Shown here: in pieces, positions 6,862 to 14,303 of the stretch
Numbering within the stretch: position 1 is the stretch's first letter
How the letters are laid out: each line of letters begins with the position of its first letter
Source: UBA7803 sp041690675
GTDB lineage: Bacteria > Pseudomonadota > Gammaproteobacteria > Pseudomonadales > Azotimanducaceae
Direction of reading: 5' to 3'
NCBI GenBank assembly: GCA_041690675.1
Contig: JAWLGU010000095.1
Coordinates: 1-15,637 of the forward strand
Length of the DNA: 15,637 nucleotides
Program-made: the position numbers and the translations under genes
Notes under the pieces: generated by a model
Seen by the model: the letters and a program-made list of their open reading frames with translations, nothing else
What the model was told of the DNA's origin: nothing
Database searches by the model: none

Positions 6862-7638
6862 ATGCGCATCGCCACCTGGAACATCAACGGCCTGCGGGCT
6901 CGTCTCGACTTTCTCTGCGTGTGGCTCGAGCGCCGGCAGCCGGACGTGGTGGGGCTTCAGGAGCTGAAGATCCTGGACGACCAGTTTCCGCACGAGGTTC
7001 TTCAGCAGCTCGGCTACCACGCGCTGGTGTACGGCGAGAAGGCGTGGAACGGCGTCGCCATTCTGAGCCGCGAGCCGGCGGAGATGCTGCACCGTGGCCT
7101 GCCCGGGCAGGACGACCTCGGCGCGCGCCTGCTGTCGGCCCGGGTGGGCGGGCTGATCTTCGAGACCGTCTACTGCCCCAACGGCAAAACGCTCGAGCAC
7201 GAGGACTTTCCGCGGAAGCTGGCCTGGTTCGACTCGCTGCTCGAGCACTGGCGCGAGATCCATCGTCCCGACGAGCATCTGGTGCTGTGCGGCGATTTCA
7301 ACGTCTGCCCGGAAGCCGCGGACAGCTGGCGCGGCGCGGCCGGAGACGGAGCTCTGTTCCACACTGAGGCGGAGCGGAGCCGGCTGGCCCGATTGCTCGA
7401 GCTCGGCCTGCACGACCTGTACCGGCATGCATACCCCGAGGGGCGGGAGTATTCCTGGTGGGATTACCGCGGCGGCGCCTTCCACCGCGGCCAGGGCCTG
7501 CGCATCGACCTGATTCTCGGCTCCCCGTCGGTGGCGGCCCGGGTGCGCGACGTGGTGATCGACCGGGATTTCCGCAAGAAGCAGAGCGGCCTTATCGCAT
7601 CGGACCACGCGCCGGTCTACGCCGATCTGGACGACTGA
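6862..7638 (+). CDS. xthA: Exodeoxyribonuclease III (AP endonuclease)
   Basis: A Mg-dependent nuclease that nicks DNA at abasic sites and degrades 3' ends; 258 aa, normal for the family. Catalytic residues are in place: Asn7 (ATWNINGL), Glu34 (GLQELK), Tyr104 (VYCPNGK), Asp145 and Asn147 (CGDFNV), the RIDLIL segment (214-219), and Asp248-His249 (SDHAPV). The ATG at 6862 begins the conserved MRIATWN. It is divergent from the uracil glycosylase with 77 nt between starts. It ends 12 nt from the stop of the convergent EVE gene; that gap is filled by the palindrome GCCGGCCGGC (7639-7648). Confidence 0.96.
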   Translation: MRIATWNINGLRARLDFLCVWLERRQPDVVGLQELKILDDQFPHEVLQQLGYHALVYGEKAWNGVAILSREPAEMLHRGLPGQDDLGARLLSARVGGLIFETVYCPNGKTLEHEDFPRKLAWFDSLLEHWREIHRPDEHLVLCGDFNVCPEAADSWRGAAGDGALFHTEAERSRLARLLELGLHDLYRHAYPEGREYSWWDYRGGAFHRGQGLRIDLILGSPSVAARVRDVVIDRDFRKKQSGLIASDHAPVYADLDD

Positions 7639-7650
7639 GCCGGCCGGCGC

Positions 7651-8106
7651 CTACTCCATCTCCAGCACCGCCTGCCACTCGGCTTCGCTCACGGGCATCA
7701 CCGACAGGCGGTTGCCCTTGCGCACCAGCGCCATGGCCGCGAGCCTGGGATTCTCCTTGAGCTCCTGCAGGGTGATGGTGCGGCGCAGCTTCCGCACGTA
7801 CTGCACGTCCACCATCATCCAGCGGGGATTCTCGGGATCGCTCTTGGGATCGTAGTGGGGATCGTCGGGATCGAAGGCGGTGTGGTCCGGGTAGCCTTCC
7901 CGCACCACCCGGGCAATGCCCACCACCCCGGGGGTATCGCAGTTGGAATGGTAGAAGAGCACCTGGTCGCCCTTCTTCATGTCACGCATGAAGTTGCGGG
8001 CCTGGTAGTTGCGCACGCCGTCCCAGTGCTCCGAGCGTTTCGGCCGGCGGTACAGATCGTCGATGCTGAACTCGCTCGGCTCGGATTTCATCAGCCAGTA
8101 AGCCAT
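7651..8106 (-). CDS. EVE domain-containing protein (THYN1-like)
   Basis: A 151-aa stand-alone EVE (PUA-like) domain protein. Family hallmarks are YWLMKSEPSEFSIDDL at the start, HWDGVRNYQARNFMRDM, KGDQVLFYHSN and PRWMMVDVQ. Eukaryotic THYN1 and several bacterial EVE proteins bind modified cytosines in DNA; the bacterial single-domain form has no settled role. The start is the ATG at 8106, because conserved sequence begins there; the frame runs on upstream to an ATG at 8157 inside the preceding gene. It lies 19 nt downstream of the oxidoreductase gene and is probably in one operon with it. Confidence 0.92.
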   Translation of the reverse strand: MAYWLMKSEPSEFSIDDLYRRPKRSEHWDGVRNYQARNFMRDMKKGDQVLFYHSNCDTPGVVGIARVVREGYPDHTAFDPDDPHYDPKSDPENPRWMMVDVQYVRKLRRTITLQELKENPRLAAMALVRKGNRLSVMPVSEAEWQAVLEME

Positions 8107-8125
8107 CTGCCGCTTAGCTCCCGCG

Positions 8126-9283
8126 TCAACGCTGGGGTGTGACGAGGTACTTCTCACCGGTGGACTGCCGGCCGTAGGCGGCGATGGCGTCCAGGGACAG
8201 CACCTCCGGCAGCGACGCCTCCCGGGTGTAGTGACTGGCGAAGGTGGTGGTGATTTCGGCGGCCACCCGGGCCCGCAGCCGGCCGGCCGCGTCGGCGCCG
8301 ATGCGCTCGAGAAAGGGCGGCAGCAGCCAGCCGCCCACGCCCCAGGCCATGCCGAAGTTGCGGTGGAGGATGGTGGGCCCCCGGTCCAGGCTGCCGTAGA
8401 TGTAGACGTGCTTGTAGACGTTGGAGCCGTAACGGCTGTACTCCGCCGCCGAGCGCCCCGCCGCCCGCTCCATGCACGCGAGTATCTGCCCCGCCAGCTC
8501 GCCGCCGCCGACCGCGTCGAAGCCCAGGGTGGCGCCGGTGTCCGCCAGCGCCTCGGTGAGATCGTCGAGGAACGATGGCGCGCTGGAATCCACCACGTGG
8601 GTGGCGCCCTGATCCTTCAGCAGCGCCGCCTGCTCGGGACGACGCACCACGTTCACCAGCGGCACGGCGTCGGCCAGGCAGATCCGGTTCAGCATCTGGC
8701 CCAGGTTGGAGGCGGCCGCGGTGTGCACCAGACCGCGATGCCCTTCCAGACGCATGGTCTCCACCATCCCCAAGGCGGTGAGCGGGTTGACGAAGCACGA
8801 GGCCCCTTGCCGGGGCGTGGCGCCTTCCGGCAGCACCAGGCACTGATCCGCGTCGATGCAGCGGTACTCGGCGTACATGGCGCCCCCGAGCACGGCCACG
8901 GTCTTGCCGAGCAGCGCCTGGGCCGCCGCCGAGGCGCCGGCGGCCACCACCACCCCTGCGCCCTCGTTACCCACGGGGAGCGGCTGGTCCAGGCGACCGG
9001 CCAGGGCCGGCATCGCGGCCGGCGGCAGCGGCGCGGTGACCACGGGTGATTCGCCGGAGCCGGAGACGGTGGCTTGGCTCATGTCGGCGCCGGCGAACAG
9101 CAGCCCCAGATCCGACGGATTGATGGGCGCCGCCTCCACCCGCACCAGAACCTGGTCCGCCCGCGGCGTCGGCACGTCCACCCGCGCCAGGGTGAGCGCC
9201 AGGGTTCCATCTGCCTTGACCGTGGAACGGAGCTGCCGCATCGTGTCGGGGATCGGTTGCGCCGAGTCGGTTGCCTGGGCCAT
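8126..9283 (-). CDS. MDR-superfamily (zinc-type alcohol dehydrogenase / quinone oxidoreductase-like) NAD(P)H oxidoreductase
   Basis: A 385-aa medium-chain dehydrogenase/reductase. The N-terminal GroES-like domain shows VLVRVEAAPINPSDLGLL (residues about 45-62) and VGNEGAGVVV. The Rossmann domain follows, with a divergent nucleotide-binding turn HTAAASNLGQM and VNVVRRPEQ as the second strand. GFDAVGGGELAG is also typical. The cysteines and histidines of zinc-dependent members are not apparent, so a zinc-free reductase of the quinone or enoyl type is more likely. An insertion at about 67-90, rich in Ser, Ala and Pro, lengthens the GroES domain. The ATG at 9283 has AGGGAG 5-6 nt upstream; longer frames are antisense to the lipoprotein gene. 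The substrate is unknown. Probably co-transcribed with the EVE gene. Confidence 0.88.
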   Translation of the reverse strand: MAQATDSAQPIPDTMRQLRSTVKADGTLALTLARVDVPTPRADQVLVRVEAAPINPSDLGLLFAGADMSQATVSGSGESPVVTAPLPPAAMPALAGRLDQPLPVGNEGAGVVVAAGASAAAQALLGKTVAVLGGAMYAEYRCIDADQCLVLPEGATPRQGASCFVNPLTALGMVETMRLEGHRGLVHTAAASNLGQMLNRICLADAVPLVNVVRRPEQAALLKDQGATHVVDSSAPSFLDDLTEALADTGATLGFDAVGGGELAGQILACMERAAGRSAAEYSRYGSNVYKHVYIYGSLDRGPTILHRNFGMAWGVGGWLLPPFLERIGADAAGRLRARVAAEITTTFASHYTREASLPEVLSLDAIAAYGRQSTGEKYLVTPQR

Positions 9284-9352
9284 GTGAGCTCCCTGGTGAG
9301 ACGAAGGTTGCCAATCTACCCGTTCTGGTCCCGAAGTCCATGGGGAACCGCC

Positions 9353-10291
9353 ATGCGGCTGGTCATCGCCTCGATCCTCGTCCTCGCCGCGCCCGGCTGC
9401 GGCGGGGACAGCAGCGCACGTTTCTGTTTCGGCTCCGAGGCGTTCTGCCGGCGGTTCTTCGGCCCCAACGAGGCGCCTCTGGCGGATGCGGGCGACGATC
9501 CGGAAGTCGTCGAAGGCGATCGGGTCGAGCTGGACGGCACCGGCAGCGAGGACAGCGACGGGATCGTGGAAGCCTACGCCTGGACCCAGCGATCCGGCCC
9601 GCCGGTGGCCCTGGAGAACGCCGACACCGCCCGAGCCGGTTTCACGGCGCCCGCGGTGGCGGAGACCACCACGCTGGAGTTCCGCCTGCTGGTGACCGAC
9701 GACGACGGGGCCAGCGACAGCGACAGCGTTCGCGTCACCGTGCGAACCCGCCGGGCCGCCGCCGTCGCCACGGGCATCGAGCTGTTGAAAGGCGATCTGG
9801 TGCCGGATCCCGTCACCGCCACGGACAGCTTCGTCGGTCTGTGGCTCGGAGCGCGGGTCACCGCCGTCGCCGGCGGCTGGGACCCGGAGCTGGATCGCCT
9901 GCTCGACGAGCTTCGGGTGGTGGAAATCCTGCGCCCGCCGCCCGCGGGCCCGGCCGGCGCCGAAGCCTCCCCTCACGAGCTCGGCCAGCGCGAGGTGGCG
10001 GCGTTCGCGGCAACCCGCGATCCCGCCACGGCGGAACTGGCCCTGGCCGCCGCGCGAAGCGCGGAGCCCACCTCGCCGCGCCTGTGGCGGCAAGCCATCG
10101 TGGCGCAGGGGTACCCGTTCGCCCGGAACTCAGACAGCCGCGACGCGCTCGAAGCCGCCGCGGAAGCGCTGCTCCTCGACCACCGGCACAGGGCGAGTCC
10201 CGCCACCGCGCCGGCGGCCACGCCGGAGGCGCTGGCGGCGGCGACCCTGTTGCTCACGGTGGCGGCGCCGGCCGCCCCCGACCCGCGCTGA
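9353..10291 (+). CDS. Putative lipoprotein with PKD/REJ-like Ig-fold domain
   Basis: A 312-aa envelope protein. The start at 9353 has GGGGAA 5-6 nt upstream. Residues 1-16 are a short lipoprotein signal (MRLVIASILVLAAPGC), with Cys16 as the likely lipidated residue; the lipobox APGC is slightly atypical. Residues about 38-130 match a PKD-type beta-sandwich: NEAPLADAGDDPEVVEGD, LDGTGSEDSDG, AYAWTQRSGP, FRLLVTDDDGASDSD. The rest (about 135-312) is Ala-rich and mostly helical, with no recognised domain. PKD domains usually mediate protein or glycan contacts at the cell surface. The gene is divergent from the MDR gene. Its stop codon abuts the stop of the convergent VOC gene, with TGATCA holding both. 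Confidence 0.8.
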   Translation: MRLVIASILVLAAPGCGGDSSARFCFGSEAFCRRFFGPNEAPLADAGDDPEVVEGDRVELDGTGSEDSDGIVEAYAWTQRSGPPVALENADTARAGFTAPAVAETTTLEFRLLVTDDDGASDSDSVRVTVRTRRAAAVATGIELLKGDLVPDPVTATDSFVGLWLGARVTAVAGGWDPELDRLLDELRVVEILRPPPAGPAGAEASPHELGQREVAAFAATRDPATAELALAAARSAEPTSPRLWRQAIVAQGYPFARNSDSRDALEAAAEALLLDHRHRASPATAPAATPEALAAATLLLTVAAPAAPDPR

Positions 10292-11155
10292 TCAGGGCAG
10301 CTTCACCCGCTCCGGCTGTCCCGACCAGGTCCACGCGTAGCTGAGGCGCGACAGGCCCAGCATCATGCCGCCCAGGGTCTCCGGGTGGAGAAACAGGGTG
10401 TGTATGCCCAAGGCGTCGCGCTGCCCCGGCGCCGGCTCCGCCGTGTGGCCCACGCCGGCCTCGCGAACGCGCCGTTCGATCTCGTCCAGTCGCCCCGTCT
10501 CTGCGAAGGCCATGTACAGGCCGCTGCCGACGCGCCGGTGAAACCGCTCCATGGTGGTGCCTTCCCGGGTCGGTGTGATGATCTCCAGCCGGTCCAGACG
10601 ATCCGGATCGAACAAGGTGAGCTCGCCACGGTAGCCGTACTGCTCCGACTCGATGGGCTGAAACGCCGCGCGCTCGAGCCCCAGCACCTCGGCGGCCCGG
10701 GCGCTCTCGGCGGCAGCGTCGTCCACCAGATCCGTCAGCTCGTAGAAGGTGTCGATGAGCCCCACGGGCCGCTCCGGAGCATGGGGACCCACCACGATCC
10801 GCAACCCCTGGATGCCCGTGGCGGCCGAATCCAGCATCAGCCGTTCGTCGTCCCACAGCGGCTCGACGCCTCGGGCCTCGAGGTGCTCGGCAAACGCGTG
10901 CACGTCGCGGGTGGTGAAGCCCCCCGCGAAGAGATGGGAGCCGCGCGCCGCCAGCGCCCGGGACACGACACCTTCTCCCTCGGGCTCGAGAATCTCGACC
11001 CAGCCGTCGCCCAGACGCCAGTAGTGGGCGATGGCGCCCAGCGCCGGGCGGCGGGAGGTGCCCGCCGGCATGGCATCGAGAAACTGCTCCCATCCGGCCG
11101 CTGCCGCGGCCGGTCTACTCGACACCATGACCACGCGATCCATGGCCTGCAACAT
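10292..11155 (-). CDS. VOC (glyoxalase/dioxygenase-fold) family protein
   Basis: A 287-aa protein with two vicinal-oxygen-chelate modules. The first covers about residues 4-130, opening with MDRVVMVSS and including GAIAHYWRLGDGWVEILEP and HLFAGGFTTRDVHAFAEHLEARGV. The second covers about 145-275, with GYRGELTLFDPDRLDRLEIITP and GIHTLFLHPETLGGMMLGL. The ATG at 11155 has a strong ribosome binding site, AAGGGAGG, 6 nt upstream, which rules out the longer frame. VOC proteins include lyases, ring-cleaving dioxygenases and resistance proteins; the reaction here cannot be assigned. It is divergent from the flavin monooxygenase gene, and the two may act on the same substrate class, but that is only context. 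Confidence 0.85.
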   Translation of the reverse strand: MLQAMDRVVMVSSRPAAAAAGWEQFLDAMPAGTSRRPALGAIAHYWRLGDGWVEILEPEGEGVVSRALAARGSHLFAGGFTTRDVHAFAEHLEARGVEPLWDDERLMLDSAATGIQGLRIVVGPHAPERPVGLIDTFYELTDLVDDAAAESARAAEVLGLERAAFQPIESEQYGYRGELTLFDPDRLDRLEIITPTREGTTMERFHRRVGSGLYMAFAETGRLDEIERRVREAGVGHTAEPAPGQRDALGIHTLFLHPETLGGMMLGLSRLSYAWTWSGQPERVKLP

Positions 11156-11187
11156 GACAGCCTCCCTTCGGTTCCTTCCGGCCGGCC

Positions 11188-11193
11188 ATTGTA
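11188..11193 (-). promoter_or_regulatory. Possible -10 element for the VOC gene
   Basis: On the minus strand the sequence is TACAAT, five of six bases of the sigma-70 consensus, 32 nt upstream of the VOC start at 11155. A transcription start near 11181 would leave a leader of about 26 nt holding the strong ribosome binding site. No well-spaced -35 is visible: the nearby TGGACA is only 9 nt away. Confidence 0.3.
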
Positions 11194-11244
11194 TGCCACC
11201 AGTGTCCATGCCATTGCGGCGACTTCGCAGCGCGGCGGCAGGTT

Positions 11245-11259
11245 TGCCATACTGTGGCA
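11245..11259. promoter_or_regulatory. Dyad TGCCA-N5-TGGCA upstream of the flavin monooxygenase gene
   Basis: Perfect 5-bp inverted arms, TGCCA (11245-11249) and TGGCA (11255-11259). The dyad lies in the 133-nt divergent region, 29 nt before the monooxygenase start. TGCCA half-sites also occur at 11194-11198 and 11209-11213, so the region may hold an operator array. Short GC-rich arms can arise by chance. Confidence 0.3.
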
Positions 11260-11288
11260 CCGATCAGCGAATGCAACGCGAGCGTCTC

Positions 11289-12836
11289 ATGAGTGAAGCC
11301 CTGCACCACGACGGCCGGCAACCCCACGGCGATCGGGCCGAGCGGCACGTCCGGGTGGCGGTGCTCGGTGCCGGCATGTCGGGCATCTGCATGGGTATCA
11401 CCCTGCGCCAGCAGGGGGTCGAGGACTTCGTCATCCTCGAGAAGGCGGACGCGGTGGGTGGCACCTGGCGGGAGAACACGTACCCCGGAGTGGCCTGCGA
11501 CGTGCCGTCGCACGTGTATTCGTTTTCCTTCGAGCTGAATCCGGAGTGGAGCCACGCCTACTCCAGCGGGCGCGAGATCTGGGCGTACTGCGAGCGCTGC
11601 GTCGACACGTACGGCCTGCGGCCAAAAATCCGCTTCGGCGCGGCGGTGGAGGCGGCGACGTACGAAGATGGCCGCTGGCGGGTGCGCATCAGCGACGGCA
11701 GCGAGATCACCGCCGACGTGGTGGTGAGCGGCCTCGGTGGTCTTCACCTTCCCAAGCATGCCGACATCGCCGGCCGGGAGACGTTCGCCGGAACGCTGTT
11801 CCACACGGCGCGGTGGAATCACGACCACGATCTGCGCGGCCGGCGCGTGGCCATCATCGGCACCGGCGCCAGCGCCGCGCAGGTCCTGCCCAGCATCGCC
11901 GGCGACGTGGCCGAGGTCACCGTCTTCCAGCGCTCCGCGGCCTGGGTGTTCCCGCGGATGTCACGGGAGATCCCGGTGGCCCGCCGTGAGCGTTTCCGTC
12001 GCCACCCGTGGCTCATGCGCCTGTACCGCTGGTTTCTCTGGAGCCTGATGGACGTCATGGGGGTGCTGTCGCTGCGCCGCGGCAGCGTGTTCTCCCGGCG
12101 CCTGAAGCGGATCGGCGTCGCTCACCTCGAGGCCCAGGTTCACGATCCGGAGCTGCGCCGCAAGCTGACGCCGGACTACGAGCCCGGCTGCAAACGCCGG
12201 GTCATCTCCGACGACTACCTGGCCACCTTCAATCGGTCCAACGTGCACCTGGTGACGGAGCCCATCGCCGCCATCGAGCCGGACGGGGTGCGCGACGCCC
12301 GCGGCATCCTGCACCGGGTGGATACCATCATCGAGGCGACGGGGTTTCAGCCGTTCGATATCGCCCGCTATGTGGAGATCCGCGGCCGCGACGGGCACCG
12401 CCTGCAGGACGTCTGGTCCCGGCACGTGGAGAGCTTCCGCACCATGATGGTGCCGGGGTTCCCCAATTTCTTCATGCTGCTCGGGCCCAACAGCGCCACG
12501 GGGCACACCTCGGCGCTGATCATGATCGAATCCCAGGCGCGGTACGCCGCGGAGAGCCTGCGACTGATGGAGCGGCACGGGCTGCGCGAGCTCGACCCGG
12601 ACCCCGAGGTGGTGGCGCGATACAACCGGCGCTTGCAGCGGGACATGGCCAAGATGGTCTTCAGTGGCGGCTGCAACGCCTGGTACACCGACGCCAGCGA
12701 CTACAACTACACGCTGTGGCCGTATTCGGCGTTCCGCTTCATCGCCGAAAACTGGAAGCCCAAGCGGGACGAGTTCATCGCAACCGCGCGACCCCCGCTC
12801 GAATCGCCCGCTCGCCCAGCCCCACGAATCCCATGA
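11289..12836 (+). CDS. Baeyer-Villiger-type FAD/NADPH monooxygenase
   Basis: A 515-aa class B flavoprotein monooxygenase, inserting oxygen next to ketones or oxidising related substrates. The FAD Rossmann motif is GAGMSG (27-32). The second long family motif is GGTWRENTYPGVACD (57-71). The Baeyer-Villiger fingerprint FAGTLFHTARW matches FxGxxxHxxxW at 166-176. The NADPH Rossmann motif is GTGASA (191-196). LGPNSATGHTS and ATGFQPFD are also typical. The start at 11289 was chosen because the family-specific fold begins soon after; an in-frame ATG at 11271 is an alternative, and neither has a strong ribosome binding site. The substrate is unknown. Its last 62 nt overlap the 3' end of the convergent MocR gene. 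Confidence 0.93.
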   Translation: MSEALHHDGRQPHGDRAERHVRVAVLGAGMSGICMGITLRQQGVEDFVILEKADAVGGTWRENTYPGVACDVPSHVYSFSFELNPEWSHAYSSGREIWAYCERCVDTYGLRPKIRFGAAVEAATYEDGRWRVRISDGSEITADVVVSGLGGLHLPKHADIAGRETFAGTLFHTARWNHDHDLRGRRVAIIGTGASAAQVLPSIAGDVAEVTVFQRSAAWVFPRMSREIPVARRERFRRHPWLMRLYRWFLWSLMDVMGVLSLRRGSVFSRRLKRIGVAHLEAQVHDPELRRKLTPDYEPGCKRRVISDDYLATFNRSNVHLVTEPIAAIEPDGVRDARGILHRVDTIIEATGFQPFDIARYVEIRGRDGHRLQDVWSRHVESFRTMMVPGFPNFFMLLGPNSATGHTSALIMIESQARYAAESLRLMERHGLRELDPDPEVVARYNRRLQRDMAKMVFSGGCNAWYTDASDYNYTLWPYSAFRFIAENWKPKRDEFIATARPPLESPARPAPRIP

Positions 12837-14199
12837 GACAGGCGCTTACCGGCGCCTCCCCCAGATAGTACGCGCCGGCATCGATGAGCTGCACGCCGCG
12901 CTCGCGCGCCCGGGCGGGGACCTCCGCATCGCTGAAGCGGACCATCAGATGCATGCCGGCCGCATCGCCCGTGATCTCCACGCCGTCACCGAAATGGCCC
13001 GTCAGCGCCTCGACCAGAGCCTGACGCCGCTGCCCGTAGAGCCGCCGGGTGCGCCGGACGTGCCGCTCCAGGTGCCCCTCCTCGATGAAATCGGTCAACG
13101 CGGCCTGCTCGAGCACGGGGCCGTGGCGGTCCGTCAGCCACTTGAGCCGCCGGAACGCCGGCACCAGGGCGGGCGGCAGCACGGCGTAGCCCACCCGCAG
13201 CCCGGGGAACATCACCTTCGAGAAGGACCCGCAATAGATCACCGGCACGTCGTTCGCCAGGCCCTGCAGCGCCGGCAGGGGAGTGCCCCGGTAGCGGTAC
13301 TCGCTGTCGTAGTCGTCCTCGATGATCACCGCCCGGTGGCGCCGCGCCCACTCGAGCAGCGCCAGGCGCCGCGGCAGCGACAGGGCCACGCCGGTGGGGA
13401 ATTGGTGGGACGGCGTTACGTAAACCAGTCGGGGGCCGGTTCTCAGAGCCTCCACGACCAGTCCCTCACCGTCCACTGGGGTGGGTGCGATGCGCGCTCC
13501 GTACGCCTGGAGCACCCGCCGGGTTCCCAGATACCCCGGATTCTCGAACGCCACCGGATCGCCCGGCTCGAGCAGCAGCCTCACGGCGAAATCCAGCGCC
13601 TGCTGCGAGCCGCTCAGTACCACCACCTGATCGGCGGTGCAACGCACCGCCCGGGCCCGAATCAGATACGCGGCAATCGCCTCGCGCAACGGACCGTAGC
13701 CGTCGGCACGAGGCGCGTAGTCGAACAGCGCCGGATCCGCCCGGCGCAGGTGACGATTGAGCAGCCGGTGCCAGACGCGGAAGGGAAAGCCATCCAGGTC
13801 CGGGGTGAGCTGCGCGAAGCTGATGCCCCGGCCCTGGCGCGACGGATACTCGAAGTCATCGGTGAGCCGGCGGCAGAGCTCCGACATGGGCATCTCCCCC
13901 CCGCCGGAGACGGCGGGCCTCGGCTCGGCACCCACCCGCAGCAGCTCGTCGGGCAGCTCCTCGGCGACGAAGGTTCCGGAGCCGCGCACCGTTTCCAGAT
14001 AGCCCTCCGCCACCAGCTGCTCGTAGGCCTGGCTGACGGTGCTGCGGGAAACCCCCAGGCTCGCCGCCAGATCCCGGGTGGAGGGGATCCGGTCTCCGGC
14101 CGCGAACCGCCCGCCGAGGATCCCGGTTCGCCACGCCTCATAAAGCTGGCGATGCAGCGGCACGGCCGAGGTGGGATCCAGGTGGATGCTGGCGGTCAT
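12775..14199 (-). CDS. MocR/PdxR-type transcriptional regulator (GntR HTH fused to a class I aminotransferase-like domain)
   Basis: A 474-aa pyridoxal-phosphate-dependent regulator. Residues about 12-78 are a GntR winged helix: PLHRQLYEAWRTGIL, PSTRDLAASLGVSRSTVSQAY, VRGSGTFVAEE. Residues about 120-474 are the aminotransferase-like domain. LSGSQQALDF (195-204) and EDDYDSEYRY (294-303) fit the cofactor site, and Lys328 in GSFSKVMFPGLRVGY would form the internal aldimine. These residues are intact, so cofactor binding is expected. The ATG at 14199 starts the HTH module; no clear ribosome binding site is seen. It is divergent from the GNAT gene, the usual arrangement for a MocR protein and its target. 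The 3' end overlaps the flavin monooxygenase gene by 62 nt on the other strand. Confidence 0.93.
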   Translation of the reverse strand: MTASIHLDPTSAVPLHRQLYEAWRTGILGGRFAAGDRIPSTRDLAASLGVSRSTVSQAYEQLVAEGYLETVRGSGTFVAEELPDELLRVGAEPRPAVSGGGEMPMSELCRRLTDDFEYPSRQGRGISFAQLTPDLDGFPFRVWHRLLNRHLRRADPALFDYAPRADGYGPLREAIAAYLIRARAVRCTADQVVVLSGSQQALDFAVRLLLEPGDPVAFENPGYLGTRRVLQAYGARIAPTPVDGEGLVVEALRTGPRLVYVTPSHQFPTGVALSLPRRLALLEWARRHRAVIIEDDYDSEYRYRGTPLPALQGLANDVPVIYCGSFSKVMFPGLRVGYAVLPPALVPAFRRLKWLTDRHGPVLEQAALTDFIEEGHLERHVRRTRRLYGQRRQALVEALTGHFGDGVEITGDAAGMHLMVRFSDAEVPARARERGVQLIDAGAYYLGEAPVSACLMGFVGLGERAIRAGVARLR

Positions 14200-14210
14200 C
14201 GGAGGGCCCC

Positions 14211-14220
14211 AAAGTGGACC
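14211..14220. promoter_or_regulatory. PdxR-like operator half-site AAAGTGGACC
   Basis: AAAGTGGACC lies 12-21 nt upstream of the MocR start in the divergent MocR/GNAT region. From memory, the motif described for PdxR of Corynebacterium is AAAGTGGW(T)CTA; this site matches its first eight positions and then diverges. MocR/PdxR sites usually occur as repeats. A degenerate second copy may be GTCGATCCTA (14222-14231). Placement just downstream of a possible MocR transcription start would fit autoregulation. Confidence 0.5.
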
Positions 14221-14225
14221 GGTCG

Positions 14226-14253
14226 ATCCTAACCGAACTGGCCGTACCAGCAA
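14226..14253 (-). promoter_or_regulatory. Possible MocR promoter overlapping a CTGG-N5-CCAG dyad
   Basis: On the minus strand TTGCTG (14253-14248) and TAGGAT (14231-14226) are 16 nt apart, a plausible if weak sigma-70 promoter for the MocR gene. The dyad CTGG (14238-14241) and CCAG (14247-14250) overlaps its spacer and -35, where a regulator could act. Together with AAAGTGGACC this gives two candidate sites within 40 bp. Confidence 0.35.
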
Positions 14254-14303
14254 GCCAATCCGACCGCTAAGGTCAGCCACCGAACCCAACGAAAGGCAGG
14301 TGC

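Noticed and set aside
4971..7367. 798-aa plus-strand open frame
   Set aside because: It is antisense to the PheC fusion and uracil glycosylase, then the wrong frame of exonuclease III; a typical GC-rich shadow frame.
7639..7648. GCCGGCCGGC palindrome between xthA and the EVE gene as a terminator
   Set aside because: It is too short to form a useful stem with a loop, has no T-run, and such palindromes are common at this GC content.
8126..10093. Long upstream extension of the MDR oxidoreductase (655 aa)
   Set aside because: The extension is antisense to the lipoprotein gene; the ATG at 9283 has a good ribosome binding site and starts the fold.
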